The notes under the pieces were generated by a model. That model was not told the origin of the DNA, ran no database searches, and saw only the letters and a program-made list of their open reading frames with translations. From contig NW_006766899.1 in the NCBI RefSeq assembly GCF_000275845.1, forward strand, positions 218,577 through 255,152: a DNA stretch of 36,576 nucleotides, in the 5' to 3' direction. This DNA comes from Dichomitus squalens LYAD-421 SS1. Its lineage: Eukaryota > Basidiomycota > Agaricomycetes > Polyporales > Polyporaceae. Below are positions 25,112 through 36,300 of the stretch, piece by piece. Made by a program: the position numbers and the translations under genes. The number at the start of each line of letters is the position of its first letter. Within the stretch, counting starts at the first letter, position 1.

Positions 25112-26139
25112 CTCAATAGGATGTGGTGTGGACTTCTTTTTCTACCAAGACAGTTCGATCCTTACTCGGCCGAGCAGTAATGGGTGTGATATTCCCAACT
25201 TTCTTAGGTATCCCGCACTCGACCTACACTGCGCCTGATTCTCGCCAGCAGTTCGTAGCGCCACGGGACCACAGCCCGCATGGGCGTTCTGACTGCTTGC
25301 TATAATCGAAGGCTAGCAATTTCCGGTGGTGAGCCCCCCCCGGGAAGTTAGGGGCAAGCCTTGTTCAGGTGTGGTAGTCTAGTACATGTATGACGTGCAG
25401 GGTCTCACTACGTCACTTTTCGCGTGGGAGCGTCAACTTCTCTGTGCACCGGCTAGACCTATGGAGGGAAGGAGAGCAAGGTAACACGGCCGCGAAGGCC
25501 CTCACACAGAAGTAGTTGCTCAGGGAACATGTCGCTGCATCCCTATGCACGGGAGCACGTAGATCTCCGGTAGCAGATTGTGTGGGGTCCAAGGTCACCA
25601 CGGCAGGCACTGGGTTGTCTGGACAGGAGAGAACTCGATGTAAAATGGGAGGCCGGAAGAGGCAACCACCCGCTGTCTTTTGAAGACTTCTGTTCAGAAA
25701 CGCCTCGTTTTAACGAGGAAACGCAGCTTGCGCCTCCCCTTGTATCGACTTGGGCTGATCCCTTGAACAGCGGATGAGTGTGCATTGAACCAGGGCCGAA
25801 CCGGGGTCCCGAGTCCCCTGACCTCTTCCCCTTGTTGCCACTGGTGCTGTCGCAATGACATCCAACCCAGAATGGGTTGCGTCTTTCACCTGGAGCGTGC
25901 TGCAGCACAATGAGAGGACGCTCGCCGTCAGCCACACAGGACCATCGCGGTCTTGTGTTGCCAAAGGCGATGGCCGAATGGCCGAACTCCAAGATCCGGA
26001 TGGGGGGCATCCGACCACTCACTTGTTCACGCTTGCCAATGAGAACCACACGATCACAACCAAGTATCAGCCTGACAGTTTGGCGTGGAGGCTCCTGGCC
26101 GATGTGCCTTTGACTCGGTCGAGGAAGTTGAGGAGGTTC
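25112..26139. other. Intergenic, no gene supported
   Basis: Frames of 60-168 codons overlap on both strands but none shows motifs or a coherent splice path. A second stretch, TTCGATCCTTACTCGGCCGAGCA (about 25145-25167), recalls the 3' end of the tRNA just upstream and may be a partial copy. Confidence 0.4.
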
Positions 26140-26649
26140 CTAGTTCGGAGGAATGGACGTATTCCGCGCCGTGGTACTTATCGCCAGCGGCAACATTTGG
26201 CCGAGCGGGAAAGAAGCGCACGTTGGTGCTCGGCGTGAAAGTTTGCGGCGCCGTCGCACCACTGCTTGCGCGTCAAGCTCGCCGACGAGATGCAGGATGC
26301 CACGCTGGTCGTGTTGCTCGAGGGAGAAGAGGCAGTGGAGCAGCGGTTTGCCGGGGCCGATGGCCAAGTAGCCGCGCAACTTGAAGACATCGGGCTCGGG
26401 GCTGGATAAGGCAGAGTCGGCGTGCTGGCCAACGACGATGCCGTCCCTGCTTTGACAGACTCGAACGACATTGCGGTCGGCCTGAAGCGCGTGGCAGACG
26501 GGGCGTGGAACGGACACGGATTCGAGTGACGACGTAGACGGGAGGGCTGCGTTGACACGACCGAGTTCCTGGGGTTTGCAACCTTGTACGGGATCCTCGT
26601 TACGGACATAGATTGGCAGCCCCTCCCTACATGGCGCTGGGATGTGCAT
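26140..26649 (-). CDS. Unrecognised coding fragment with strong GC3 bias
   Basis: A 169-codon minus-strand frame. Between about 26230 and 26530 its third codon positions are mostly G or C, and the translation is protein-like (VFKLRGYLAIGPGKPLL, HCLFSLEQHDQRGILHLVGE, QAVVRRRRKL). The two overlapping frames are Ser/Ala- or Arg-rich shadows. I do not recognise a family. Its ends are uncertain: the first ~40 and last ~20 codons look non-coding, so it may be one exon of a larger or broken gene. I could not find joining exons. Confidence 0.35.
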   Translation of the reverse strand: MHIPAPCREGLPIYVRNEDPVQGCKPQELGRVNAALPSTSSLESVSVPRPVCHALQADRNVVRVCQSRDGIVVGQHADSALSSPEPDVFKLRGYLAIGPGKPLLHCLFSLEQHDQRGILHLVGELDAQAVVRRRRKLSRRAPTCASFPLGQMLPLAISTTARNTSIPPN

Positions 26650-28279
26650 TCCTCATGCTCTTGAGGGCGAGATGTCGCGATGGAATCACATGAAGGCCCA
26701 AGCTCAAAGCACGCGGCGCGGAAGCGAAGGTGGTCAAATGACACCGCATTTATTGGGTCTTCCAGCACTGACGTATCCACACTAGGTACACACGCGTATT
26801 GAGCGACAGCTGCTGCATGACGTCCTCGTCAAGAGCTATTGATTATCAGCCAATCGATATTAGCGGTAGATAGGAAGTTCACGAGTTTGTTGTCCGGCAC
26901 GATGCAGATAACGAGCCTGTACAAGCGCAATGCTCCATAGCAGTTCCACAGCTCCGGGAGAGTGACCCCCGCACACCATTCCACCATAGGCCACCTGGAG
27001 GGGACAGAAGAGGAAGACCCACCATTTCGAGTTCCAACCCCGGCTATCCACCACGGGACGGTCGAGAACGAACTGACGTTTAAACCGCTGTTCACGGGTT
27101 AGTAAGCTGCAGCCGGAAAGGTAGGCACGGGGAGGAGTGACAAGCAGGTTGAGAAGCAAATCTTAAGGCAGGAGGGCAGCTTGGTGCTCAATCATTCTCG
27201 TCCCTTCGCTCTGTTCGCCGCGCGCTTGATGGGCGCCTATACATTGTTACTCCTCGACGCGACCGCAAGGCCGCCGCAATCCCGCTGCTCTCGCTCAAAC
27301 TTTTGCAGCTGGAACTCATATTAGAGCTGTGCGCGGCGTTTTAGAGAGTGACCACCGCCATGGGCACTACCTCTCGGGTACCTAACCTGGCCGCTAAAGC
27401 GCGGGGTGAACTGAACGACGAGAATTGAACATCCCTCATCCCAGAGTCCTCAGTAGAGGTAAGTAGCCAGCGAAACGCGGATGCGGGTGGGACGCCTGAC
27501 CACTTTCGTATCATGCTGTGAGTACCCAACGCATGGGAGATCAAGAGCCAGGTTCACCTCGCCCTGGTCTGCGATCACAACCGAACAAAGTTGAGTTTGC
27601 GCATCCTCTTAGAACCCTTGATAGCTGACGAAACTTCTCTATTGTCGTTTCAGCAACCTAGCAGCCCTGAATCGCGATCGCAGCCGAGGTCGCAGCCTCG
27701 TTATGCTATGATGCAGCGACGGGTTAGTCACTGGCATTTGGTACGGTGAGTAATGAAACCTTCTGTCGTGGATAAAGCGGAAGTATGCTTTGTCATATCG
27801 TGATGAAAACATGGTTCAGTCACTAGCTCACGGTCTGGTGATTAACCGCCATCATACTATGACAAAACGCACCTCCTCTTCTCTCGCGAATTATGACGCT
27901 CAGGAGGTCTCATTGCTCACCATATTGCGAAAGAAGATTGGGTTAAGCAACTGTATCGTGATATGGAGGCTGATGATGTTCCCTTAGTGTCATTCAGTGG
28001 ACTTTGGGACGTTCCAGACCAGCGGAGTGGCTTTCGAGCTTTGGTTCATCAAGTACCTTGTTTGAATGAAGCAGGCCGCTCGTCCGGTCGACTTTGAATC
28101 TAATGGCTGTCAATGAAAGCCGCCAGTGACGTTATACTCCGATAGACACGATAGAAGAGTACACAGAGTTCATCCATCGAACTATCATAGTAACGCTCCC
28201 ACCCCTGCCGCCGACCCTCTAGTATTAATACCTGGATGCCGTCCTCGAACAGGAGGATTCTCCCATACCAAGGAACGAC
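26650..28279. other. Intergenic, no gene supported
   Basis: About 1.6 kb before the P450. No frame above 99 codons has motifs. No tRNA or transposon end recognised. The P450 promoter should lie in the last few hundred bases. Confidence 0.45.
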
Positions 28280-30372
28280 ATGGCTATCCTTCAAAGTCTC
28301 TCACTACCGCCCTTTATCCTCGGGATATTCGGAACACTGTGTTATCTGTATTGGCGATTCATTCGCTCCGAGTCGGCTCTAGGCCGCTATGAACGTCTCC
28401 CCCTCCCCCCAGGACCTCCTGGTTTTCCTGTCATAGGAAACCTGCTCGATTACCCGAAGGACAGACCATGGCTGGCGTACAAGGAATTGAGCAAGAAATA
28501 CGGCGAGTGCTGACATTGTGCTGACATTGTGCTGACATTGGCCTGAACTATAACACTTCTCACTAGGCGACATCGTCTCTCTGCGGATCTTCTCCCAGCA
28601 GCTGATAATTCTCAATGATTACAACACCGCCATCGATCTTCTGGACAAGCGATCTTCGATATACTCGTCCAGACCACCCACGCCCATGTTCAGGCTGTGA
28701 GTGTAACGAGTGTGTTACCCCTTCATACAGCATTCTGAGGCATCGCAGGACTGGATGGGACTGGGCCCTCGGAATGATGCCCTACGGTCCATGGTGGCGG
28801 CGTCACAGGAGGGCATTCTGGCAAGAGTTCCACTCGGACGTCGTAGGCAGGTACCATTCCAACCAGGAGGAAAGCGCTCGCCGTCTGCTAGCCAGGCTTT
28901 TGAAGAGCCCTCAGCACTTCACGGAGCATATAGAGTAGTGAGTACTTCATGCCAGTGATGTCAAGCCAGCGGAGTAACGTCTGACAAGTCGGCCCATCGG
29001 TCAGCTCCGTCGGCGCCGCCATCATTGAATCATGCTACGGGCTTCCCGTAGCAGAGGAAGACGACAAGTACATAGCCCTCTTCAAAGAAACGGCTTCCAC
29101 GATCAACCTGACTACTCCTGGCTCTTCAATGATCCTCGAATCGTTTCCCGTACTAGCCCGCACCCCGACTTGGCTGCCTGGAACGAGCTTCTTGCGCCGT
29201 CTTGCACGAACTCGCCAAATGACGGCGGACATGCGGGATATTCCGTGGAAGGACCTTCAAGAGGCGATGGTGACTTTGCTTCCAATGTGTCGTATGCTGT
29301 GATAATGACTCGCTGCCACTGCTCTACGCAGAACACAACAGGGATAAAAGTTAGCGCTGCGAGCTCGATGATGGACAGATTCTCGAACATTTCCGGCGGA
29401 TCTACTTCCGATGACGAAGACATCGCAAGGAACGTCGTTGCAGTTGCTTATACAGGCCAGTATTAGAAAGTTTAGTCCTCGGGAGTTCTTGTGACTAATC
29501 ATGTCGCTTACAGCTGGTCTCGATACCGTTCGTCGCAATTTCTTGCTGCGAGAATGCCCGCATTAAGGAAGTTATTTGCCAGACACATTCTGCCACTGTT
29601 GCATTTGTGATAGCGATGGCGCTCTACCCGGACGTACAGGCAAAGGCACAAGCGGAACTCGAACATGTCTGTGGGAAATCCCGGCTCCCAGAAATGGCGG
29701 ACATGGATTCGTTGCCATACATTCAAGCGATTATGAGAGAGGTACTACGGTGGCATGCAATAGCTCCGCTCTCCCTGCCCCACGTCGCCATCGCAGATGA
29801 CGAGTACAATGGTTACTTCATACCCAAGGGCTCGCTCATCATCGCTAATGCTTGGTATGATACTCTGCTCTGAGTTCTTCAAATACGGTCAGCACACGGA
29901 ACCGTTAACCTACCCTTAGGGCATTCCTGCAGGACCCTGAAGTATACCCTGAGCCGGACAGATTCATGCCAGAGCGCTTCCTGAAAGATGGAAAATTCGT
30001 CGTTGATATAAGGGACCCAGCAACTATTGCGTTTGGATTCGGCCGACGGTGCGTCCCCTTGTCGTTCGCTTCCAGTCGATGTCGTTACAGCATCCCTCAC
30101 AGAATCTGTCCGGGGCGGCACTTTGCTACCTCTGCGCTGTTCATTTTCATTGCGTCTATCTTGCATACCTTTGCGATCAAATCACCGCTCGACGAACATG
30201 GCCTCCCCATCAGAAGCGAGCTCAGGCAGACCACAGGACTCATATCGTGAGCTTGTTTTACAGACCTCGAGACTTCAGGGAGTGCTAAGTGTATACGGAC
30301 AGGTTCTTGGAAGGCTGCGATTGTAAGATCACGCCACGGTCCGAGTGGGCAGAAGCTTTGATCAGGAGCTAA
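28280..30372 (+). CDS. Cytochrome P450 monooxygenase
   Basis: Exons 28280-28502, 28567-28696, 28749-28937, 29005-29269, 29332-29455, 29514-29527, 29583-29854, 29920-30048, 30103-30246, 30303-30372; 519 residues, the normal length. Haem-thiolate oxygenase, ER-anchored by an N-terminal helix (SLPPFILGIFGTLCYLYW) followed by the PPGPPGFPVIGNL hinge. Seen: C-helix WWRRHRRAF, I-helix AGLDTT (311-316), ExxR E368-R371, PERF region, haem loop FGFGRRICPG with Cys451. Overall like basidiomycete P450s often labelled O-methylsterigmatocystin oxidoreductase-like; substrate unknown. Two introns have GC rather than GT donors (28503, GCGAGT; 29456, GCCAGT); other choices break the frame. Exon 6 is 14 nt. If the second GC donor is not used, this copy would be non-functional. 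The gene downstream is convergent. Confidence 0.87.
28507..28540 (+). repeat. 11-bp tandem repeat, three units, in P450 intron 1
   Basis: The unit GTGCTGACATT occurs three times in a row just after the GC donor of intron 1. It makes up about half of this 64-nt intron. Probably a replication-slippage product. Confidence 0.85.
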
Positions 30373-30634
30373 GTAGGGATTAGACGTCGGGACGTCCCGC
30401 AGACCGATGGATGGTCTTCTGTCCCTTGTACCAAAGCACCTGATGAGGAGTTCTCGTATGCGAGTACACGTAGTGTTACATAATATAGGTGAAACGACTG
30501 AGTGGCCATGGCATCGATTCAGCTACACGCTGATCAAGCCACATCGGTCGGTGCGCCGTGAGATAATCGAATTTGGGCATCCTGGCACAGTCGGATGCGT
30601 GAGACAGCTGTGTAAGATCATTTGATAGACTTAC

Positions 30635-30877
30635 TTCCTCGATTCTGCTGACATCGGGCGAAGCACGAATGACGGCGAGGGTCTCATCGTCGAAGATCCC
30701 GGAGTACGAGTTGAGGAACGAGTAGTCGTTCTCGATCCTGGACTGCTCGGAAAGGCGTTCGCGCAACCATTTGAGGTGGGCTTCCCTGTCGACTCCATCC
30801 TTCAATGCCACGATATAGCTCGAGTCTCTCTTCTCGTCGGCGGCCCGTGCGATGTCAACGGTGTTGGTTTGCGTCAT
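30635..30877 (-). pseudogene. Orphan I9 propeptide/inhibitor exon (subtilase-like first exon)
   Basis: ATG at 30877, 81 codons to a GTAAGT donor at 30634. It matches exon 1 of the subtilase at 33676-33431 closely in length, order and wording (SSYIVALKDGVDREAHLKW against [41 protein letters not shown]). I9 domains are the chaperone-inhibitor propeptides of S8 proteases and also exist alone (yeast Pbi2, Pleurotus POIA1). No catalytic exons follow: the P450 ends at 30372 only 262 nt away. It is either the truncated remnant of a duplicated subtilase or a stand-alone inhibitor. Read without splicing the frame ends at 30476 (134 codons), with a tail unlike known inhibitors. Confidence 0.65.
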
Positions 30878-31970
30878 GATAGGACGGTGTGCTAGCGACA
30901 ACGTAATGACAGGTGAACTTTTGGTGCATCCACGGTTGACATCCGCGGGGATACCTCACCTCGAAATGACTGAGGGATGGAAGGGTAGTGGTGCAGCTGA
31001 CAAATAGGAGGCCGGATCCTATAACATTCCCTTTTAGAACGCTCATGGACTCCACTTTAGTCAGCGTTGCCATTTCGACTTAGTAGGGGAGTGACAGCCA
31101 TTTGGGGGGCGACTCCGCGCCGCTCGGTTCGGATATCATGAGGTTTGTGAAAGATGCAACCTATACTAGTGTGACCCCAGAAGCTACTGACACGCCTCCA
31201 GTTCTCGCATTTCCCTGTCAAAAAGTGTGCACGGGTTACACACAAGACGATGTACTTCCAAAATATCATTGTCAAAAAGAACGAAGGAAATCGGAAGGGA
31301 TTTGCTCCTGATACAAGTCAATCTCAGTAGGGTTTCAACAGTTTACTGACCTTGGTGAGTTGCCACAAAAAGATCTGCAGCGCCGATCTTTCTGTAGCTT
31401 GAAAAGTGTTCTAAACATTTTCAATGAACTTTCTTGTTCAGTCTCCGAAGGATTCCGGGTTGCGGTATTCAAAGGATGGGAAGAGGTCTCTCGAGCGTGA
31501 CATTCAGCCACTGACCGAGATAAAGCTGACTTTCAATCTGAGCGCTTCGACAGTGTTGCCTCGGCCAACTTCGCTATCAAACGACTGATAACAGCGGTGT
31601 TTGAATCGGCAGTCTTCGGCATTGTGACCATCCATGACAATCTCTGGGCGCTTTTCCGTAGCTTCTGGGGTCAGACGTGTAATTCCGCGATGCTCAATGC
31701 AAACCTCCACCGATTTTCTTCATATTTCACACGTATGTACTATCCAGAATGCGAATTAAGTATGCGAAGTCTGAAATGTGTCGGAGAGGATGGGAGGGAG
31801 ATATTCATGAAATACGTTATGGGCCGTAGCTTCTGGGGTCATACTAGTACTGGAAAAATCTCTGTAGGCTCGGGACAGTCACACGCGCATGGAAAAGTAG
31901 TAACCTCCATATTCATGTATCCCTGTATTCGACACGCGGTTCTTTACAATGACAAGCTGGTATCGCCGCC
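30878..31970. other. Spacer between the I9 fragment and the subtilase, with short dispersed repeats
   Basis: No gene supported. The motif GTAGCTTCTGGGGTCA occurs twice on the plus strand (about 31658 and 31827) and once on the minus strand (about 31171-31186). The minus copy and the second plus copy also share ACTAGTA beside it, so they form an inverted pair about 0.65 kb apart. Confidence 0.5.
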
Positions 31971-33676
31971 TCAAAAACCATTGTTAGCGAGGAAGTTCGG
32001 GGTGCCCGCAGCTGTCGGAAGCACATCGTAGTCAGACGATGCAATCTGCCTCACTTCAAGGTGAACTCACGGATGTCACCGAGGACGTTAGCCAATGCAG
32101 TGCTCTTGAGATACTGGGACATTGCGGACGGCGATTGGTTTCCTCGGAGCGAAATCGTATATGCAATCAGGCCGGCGAGCTAAGACACGCATGTCAGGAC
32201 ATCCGTTCTAGAGCATGGAAGTAGTTAGGCAGAAAAAAATGCTTACGTGAGGGCAAGCGAACGAAGTTCCGCTGCTGTAAATCGTCGCGCTCCTGTCGCC
32301 TATGGTGGCCATCTGAATGTTCTCTCCGGGAGCAAAGATGTCCAGGACGGCCCCATAATTGGAGGAGTACCAGCGCCGATCGAGCATGTTGGATGCGCCA
32401 ACTGTGACCGCAGATGGTGCACGGGCGGGGCTCACTAAGCCTGCATTGACCTATATTGCGGCGATCACTCATTCAATGTACACGCCAGGAAAGATGAATT
32501 GTGCTTACATTGTTGTTTCCGGAGGCAGCACAGACGTGAATTCCGGCATCCGTCATCTGGACACCGCTCAGGAACAGGAATCAGGAGTGACAGCGGACCA
32601 TAATTCTCACCTTTGCAATGGCCTTGTCGAGAGATATCAGGGTCGGGTCAGGCTCATAGAAGCCAAAGCTGAAATTGACCACGGAAGGGCGACGCGAGGC
32701 TTGAACAGCCCGCATGATGTAGGCGATTCCAGCCAGTCTGGGATGAGTGACAGGGGGTTAATTAGCGCGGGAGGAAGTTACAGTGACCAGCTTACGTGGC
32801 AGTCACCGAACCGTTCCTAACAACAGGAAATGGCAAACTTCAGTGTCGATTTCCGTAGCTCTCTGAACCGCCTCACCCTTTGGCATCGAAGACCTTGACA
32901 GCGATCAGGTGTGCATTCTTGAAGACCCCAGCGTGCGTGCCACCTGCGACACTAGCGACCTGCGTGCCGTGGCCGTTGTCGTCCACGTTCTGGTGACCAT
33001 TGAGTTACAACCTGTTCACCATGTTTCAAGGATAGAAGCATACGGGGAGGCCTTTGTAGGTGTAACCCCATGAGGCACGACTTCCGAACTCGATGTGCGA
33101 AGTGAAGATACCGGTATCTGCAGATCGCGTCACCGTCAGGACATTATGTCATGATTTATGAGGGTGCAGTGTACTGACCGACTATGTAGATATCCACAGG
33201 GTTGCTTGCACCAATGTAAGTGTACTCGAACTTAAGCCAGGGGCGTTGGCTGATCCGGTTCAAGCCCCACGGTGCAGGTCCCCTACGTCGCGACATGAGT
33301 GCACTCAGCCAGGTACTCGCATGAGTCTGAATGGCTTACTGCACTATCTTGCTGAACAGCGAGATTTCTGCATCCTATTTGTCGAGCAATTCATCCGGTA
33401 TGCGTGGACATGATGGGTGACATATCTCACCTCCTCGATCCTCTCCACGTCGGAAGAGGTACGGAGAGCGGCGAGGGTTTGCTCGTTGAACTTGCCCGAG
33501 AACGCGTTCATGAAGGAGTAATCATCCTTGATCTCCGAATCGCCAGAGAGTCGTTGACGAAGCCACTGGAGATGGGCGGCCATGTCGACGCTGGCCTTCA
33601 GATGCACGATATAGCTCGACTCTTTCTTTGCGCCAGAGGCGCAAACGACGTCGATGGGGTTGGTTTCATGGGCCAT
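31971..33676 (-). CDS. Subtilisin-like serine protease (S8, proteinase K type) with I9 propeptide
   Basis: Ten exons, high to low: 33676-33431, 33374-33340, 33282-33179, 33117-33044, 32989-32877, 32737-32611, 32556-32509, 32450-32247, 32179-32071, 32011-31971; 366 residues, intact. Endopeptidase; residues ~1-83 form an I9 inhibitor/propeptide. Catalytic residues: Asp129 ([13 protein letters not shown]), His160 ([13 protein letters not shown]), oxyanion Asn247 (CAASGNNN), Ser312 ([10 protein letters not shown]). It ends [12 protein letters not shown]. The first codons ([11 protein letters not shown]) show no signal peptide, unlike most proteinase K relatives. Either the protease acts inside the cell or an upstream exon with the signal was missed. 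Acceptor choice at 32451 (TATAG) keeps the frame; a nearby CAG gives an immediate stop. Paralogous to the I9 exon at 30635-30877. Confidence 0.9.
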
Positions 33677-35262
33677 GATGAATGGATGATACTGAAGAGG
33701 TCAGTCGAGGTTCTGTACGTTGTATGGGGGTGGGGGATTGATGACGGCCTCCGTGTTCTGAACTGGTAGGCTTAAGTAGCCCATGAGCTCGACATATGCA
33801 TGGAGTTGGGACGTATGACATACGGCGGAAGAACTGACCGAGATATGTCGGCATCACTGGGCCGGTCATTGCGAAGATAGAGGTATGTTTGTCATGTTGT
33901 CCATTCCTTCCCTGTGTCCGATACTTGACGTTAATTGCCAGCTCGGTGGTCCGGGCCATTCAAAACTCGGCTATGGCTGAGAGCAGGCGCCCATCCCGTC
34001 CCCCGTTTTCCGGGCAAGTCCTGGACCGGAGGGATTAACGTAAGGTCTGCCAGCCTCAAGCTCAGAAGCCGTGCAAGCTCTTCCTGATGTGATATCGTGA
34101 ATGACTCGTGAATGACATGTTCATGGCAACATCTGTCGGGGGATATATAGAAGAAACATCAGCGCAAGATCGTCCGGCTGGTGAGCCCGGTCACGACGTT
34201 GACCCACCTGGTAGCATCGTCAGCCAAAGGTGTGGGTGGGCACCACATGATGTAGGGTATCGATTTGAATCTGTACGGCTTCGCACTTTCCTAAAACAGC
34301 GACACCTCTACAGACTGACTGGAGGCGACTATTAGCATTAAACGACGCCAACCAGACATTCCACGAAGCAAATTAGTAGTGCATGGAAACAAGAGTGCCA
34401 TCACCTCAGACGACTGAGATGTCTCCGTAAACCATCATGACTTTTCGACCTCGCAATCAGCTCATTGCTCACCCGCTGCCGCCTTGACCGCCGCCCGCTT
34501 CGCGTGGCAGATCACCCCACTCGCGCTCTCGGCACCTCGACGCTCACGTTCACATCGCGCGGTTTACCTCGCTATGATCCTCATCACAATCTCCCTTGGG
34601 ATAGTCTCAAGCGCGCCCCTTGCCCTTGCCTTCCCGTTCACTCTCGTCTGTAGGTGCGCTTGGATCTGCGGGCCATCTTGACGTCAAGCTCGCTGCTGCG
34701 CGGCAGGATGTGCCACGGATACCACCTACGCATTGGCTTTCCCTTCGTGAGCGGTATCCCCGTGACAGGCTTCAGCGAGGACTCGCATCCGGGTCCACGC
34801 TACTGGAGTCTCGGCAGATACAGCACCGTGTCCGCGTTCGAACTGAGGACCCGAGTGATGCATCAATTCCAACATATTACTCACTCACCCATACAGTTGG
34901 TACCGCATGCCGACTCGAGTTCCCAAAACCCAGGATGCGCCTACATTCGCCAGACGTACTTCGCGACCGAAGAACTCCCTTGCTGAGTTCACCTAACCAA
35001 TCGACGCCAAGGATCACTTTCCAAAAAAAGAAGGGTGGATGGCGCATTGCACAGCGCCATTTGAATTTGAACTTGGACTTGGACTGCAACTCGGAGGGAC
35101 CGCAGGTCGTGAGGTGCGGAGATGAGGTCGTGATTGAAAGACCGGGTGGCGAAGTGTTGGACGAGCGCACTGGCAGAACGTGGTTGTGGCGGCGGTAAGC
35201 GCGGCGCAGACGGCCCGCCGTTTCCCCAGCCGCCGCTCCAGCGTCAGTAAACGCACGGCAGG
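33677..35262. other. Intergenic between subtilase and hAT element; no gene supported
   Basis: Contains the subtilase 5' flank. Frames at 34465-35198 (up to 192 codons, plus) are open but low in information and Arg-rich, typical of shadows in GC-rich DNA. A short hydrophobic stretch at about 34574-34650 (MILITISLGIVSSAPLALAF) looks like a signal peptide but leads to no coherent gene. Confidence 0.4.
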
Positions 35263-36300
35263 TAGTGTTGCCGCCAATTCGAGTCAGCCAAGCCAAGCCG
35301 GTGGAGCTTGATCAAGTAGGGCAAGCCAGCCGGATCCAGCCGAGCCGGCGCGCAGCTGATTCGTAGCCAGCTACCCAGCTCGCGCCCAGCTCGAGCTTGA
35401 TAGCTGGCTGGCTGGCAAGCTATGCACCATATATGGAACTCAGATGCGCGCAGCTTCGAATGTGAGTGCACGGAAGACATAGGCAATATATACATCATAA
35501 GTCATGTACAGCACAATCACTAATAGCGGAGAAAATGCGCGGAAGGCAGGCGAAGCGAAATCTCCGGACAGGAGACAAGCGTTATGTCTCGACATCAGTG
35601 TCGAGATCATCTAGGGTGAGCTCCTCAACACGAGTAACAATGTCCCCAAAGAGGTCCAGACGCTCCTGCCTATACCGGAATTTCAAGATCTGAAGGGCCT
35701 CCATCAGTACCGGATGCAGACGACTCCGACGGAGCGTGTCCGTTTCCTTGCTGGATGAAAAAACTCGCTCGCAAACAACGCCGGAAGCCTGTGCGGCTAG
35801 CACGTCACGGGATACTAAATAGAGATACCGAAGTGATTGTTTTCGTGTCTATATCGAGAAGTCAGTTGAATCATAAGTGAAAGCCGGAGTACTGGTAAGA
35901 GAAGCTCACGGTCCAGTAATAGTACAAATCATTGTTCTGAGATATATTTGGGATGATTTCGTCTGGTTCTGCAAGATACTCGTCAAACTCGCATGCAACC
36001 ACAGCGCGGTCTTGAGTGAGACGCTCAGCCTCGGCCAGCGCGTCAGAGCCGATGGCCATCGGCTGCATTTCAGCATCAGAAGTAAAGGTTGCGAGCGATT
36101 TGGATTGATGTACTGCGGGAAGAGATGCAGACCGCTGGATGCGCTGGTTGAGTTGCTGCAATCCAGCGAAACCACGTCCAAGAGACATGCTTGCCAGAGC
36201 GGATGAAGTATACACCATTGTTGAACCCGGGGGGCGAAGGCCTCTCCCACGGGTGGCAACGACAGCGGATAGCCTGCAACTCACCTAGAAGGGTTGTTGG
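35263..36300 (-). mobile_element. hAT DNA transposon, 3' part
   Basis: The left end reads TAGTGTTGCCGCC, close to the C/TAGTG start usual for hAT termini. It is followed by a dense block of short AGCC/AGCTC/GCTGG motifs (about 35285-35425), the subterminal repeat region where hAT transposases bind. Inside lies the transposase C-terminus on the minus strand. The other terminus was not found; the element may be interrupted near 36290 by LTR-like sequence or run beyond the window. Confidence 0.55.
35582..36220 (-). pseudogene. hAT transposase, C-terminal dimerisation domain fragment
   Basis: Two parts read in frame across a 61-nt intron: about 36220-35910 and 35848-35582. The second carries the hAT C-terminal dimerisation signature: SRDVLAAQASGVVCERVFSS, KETDTLRRSRLHPVLMEALQ, then ILKFRYRQERLDLF and stop. 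The first holds ISQNNDLYYYW, the usual lead-in. The N-terminal zinc finger and the DDE catalytic core are missing: upstream of about 36220 the frame meets a stop at 36285 and then non-coding sequence. By itself it cannot encode a transposase. A further splice into exons outside the window is not excluded. Confidence 0.75.

Noticed and set aside
28280..33676. P450, subtilase and PhyH-like genes as one secondary-metabolite cluster
   Set aside because: No core synthase (polyketide, peptide or terpene) is present, the PhyH gene is 26 kb away, and orientation and spacing look like ordinary gene neighbours.
34465..35198. Plus-strand frames with a signal-peptide-like start near 34574
   Set aside because: The hydrophobic stretch soon ends, no splice path gives a continuing frame, and the overlapping 192-codon frame is Arg-rich and featureless.
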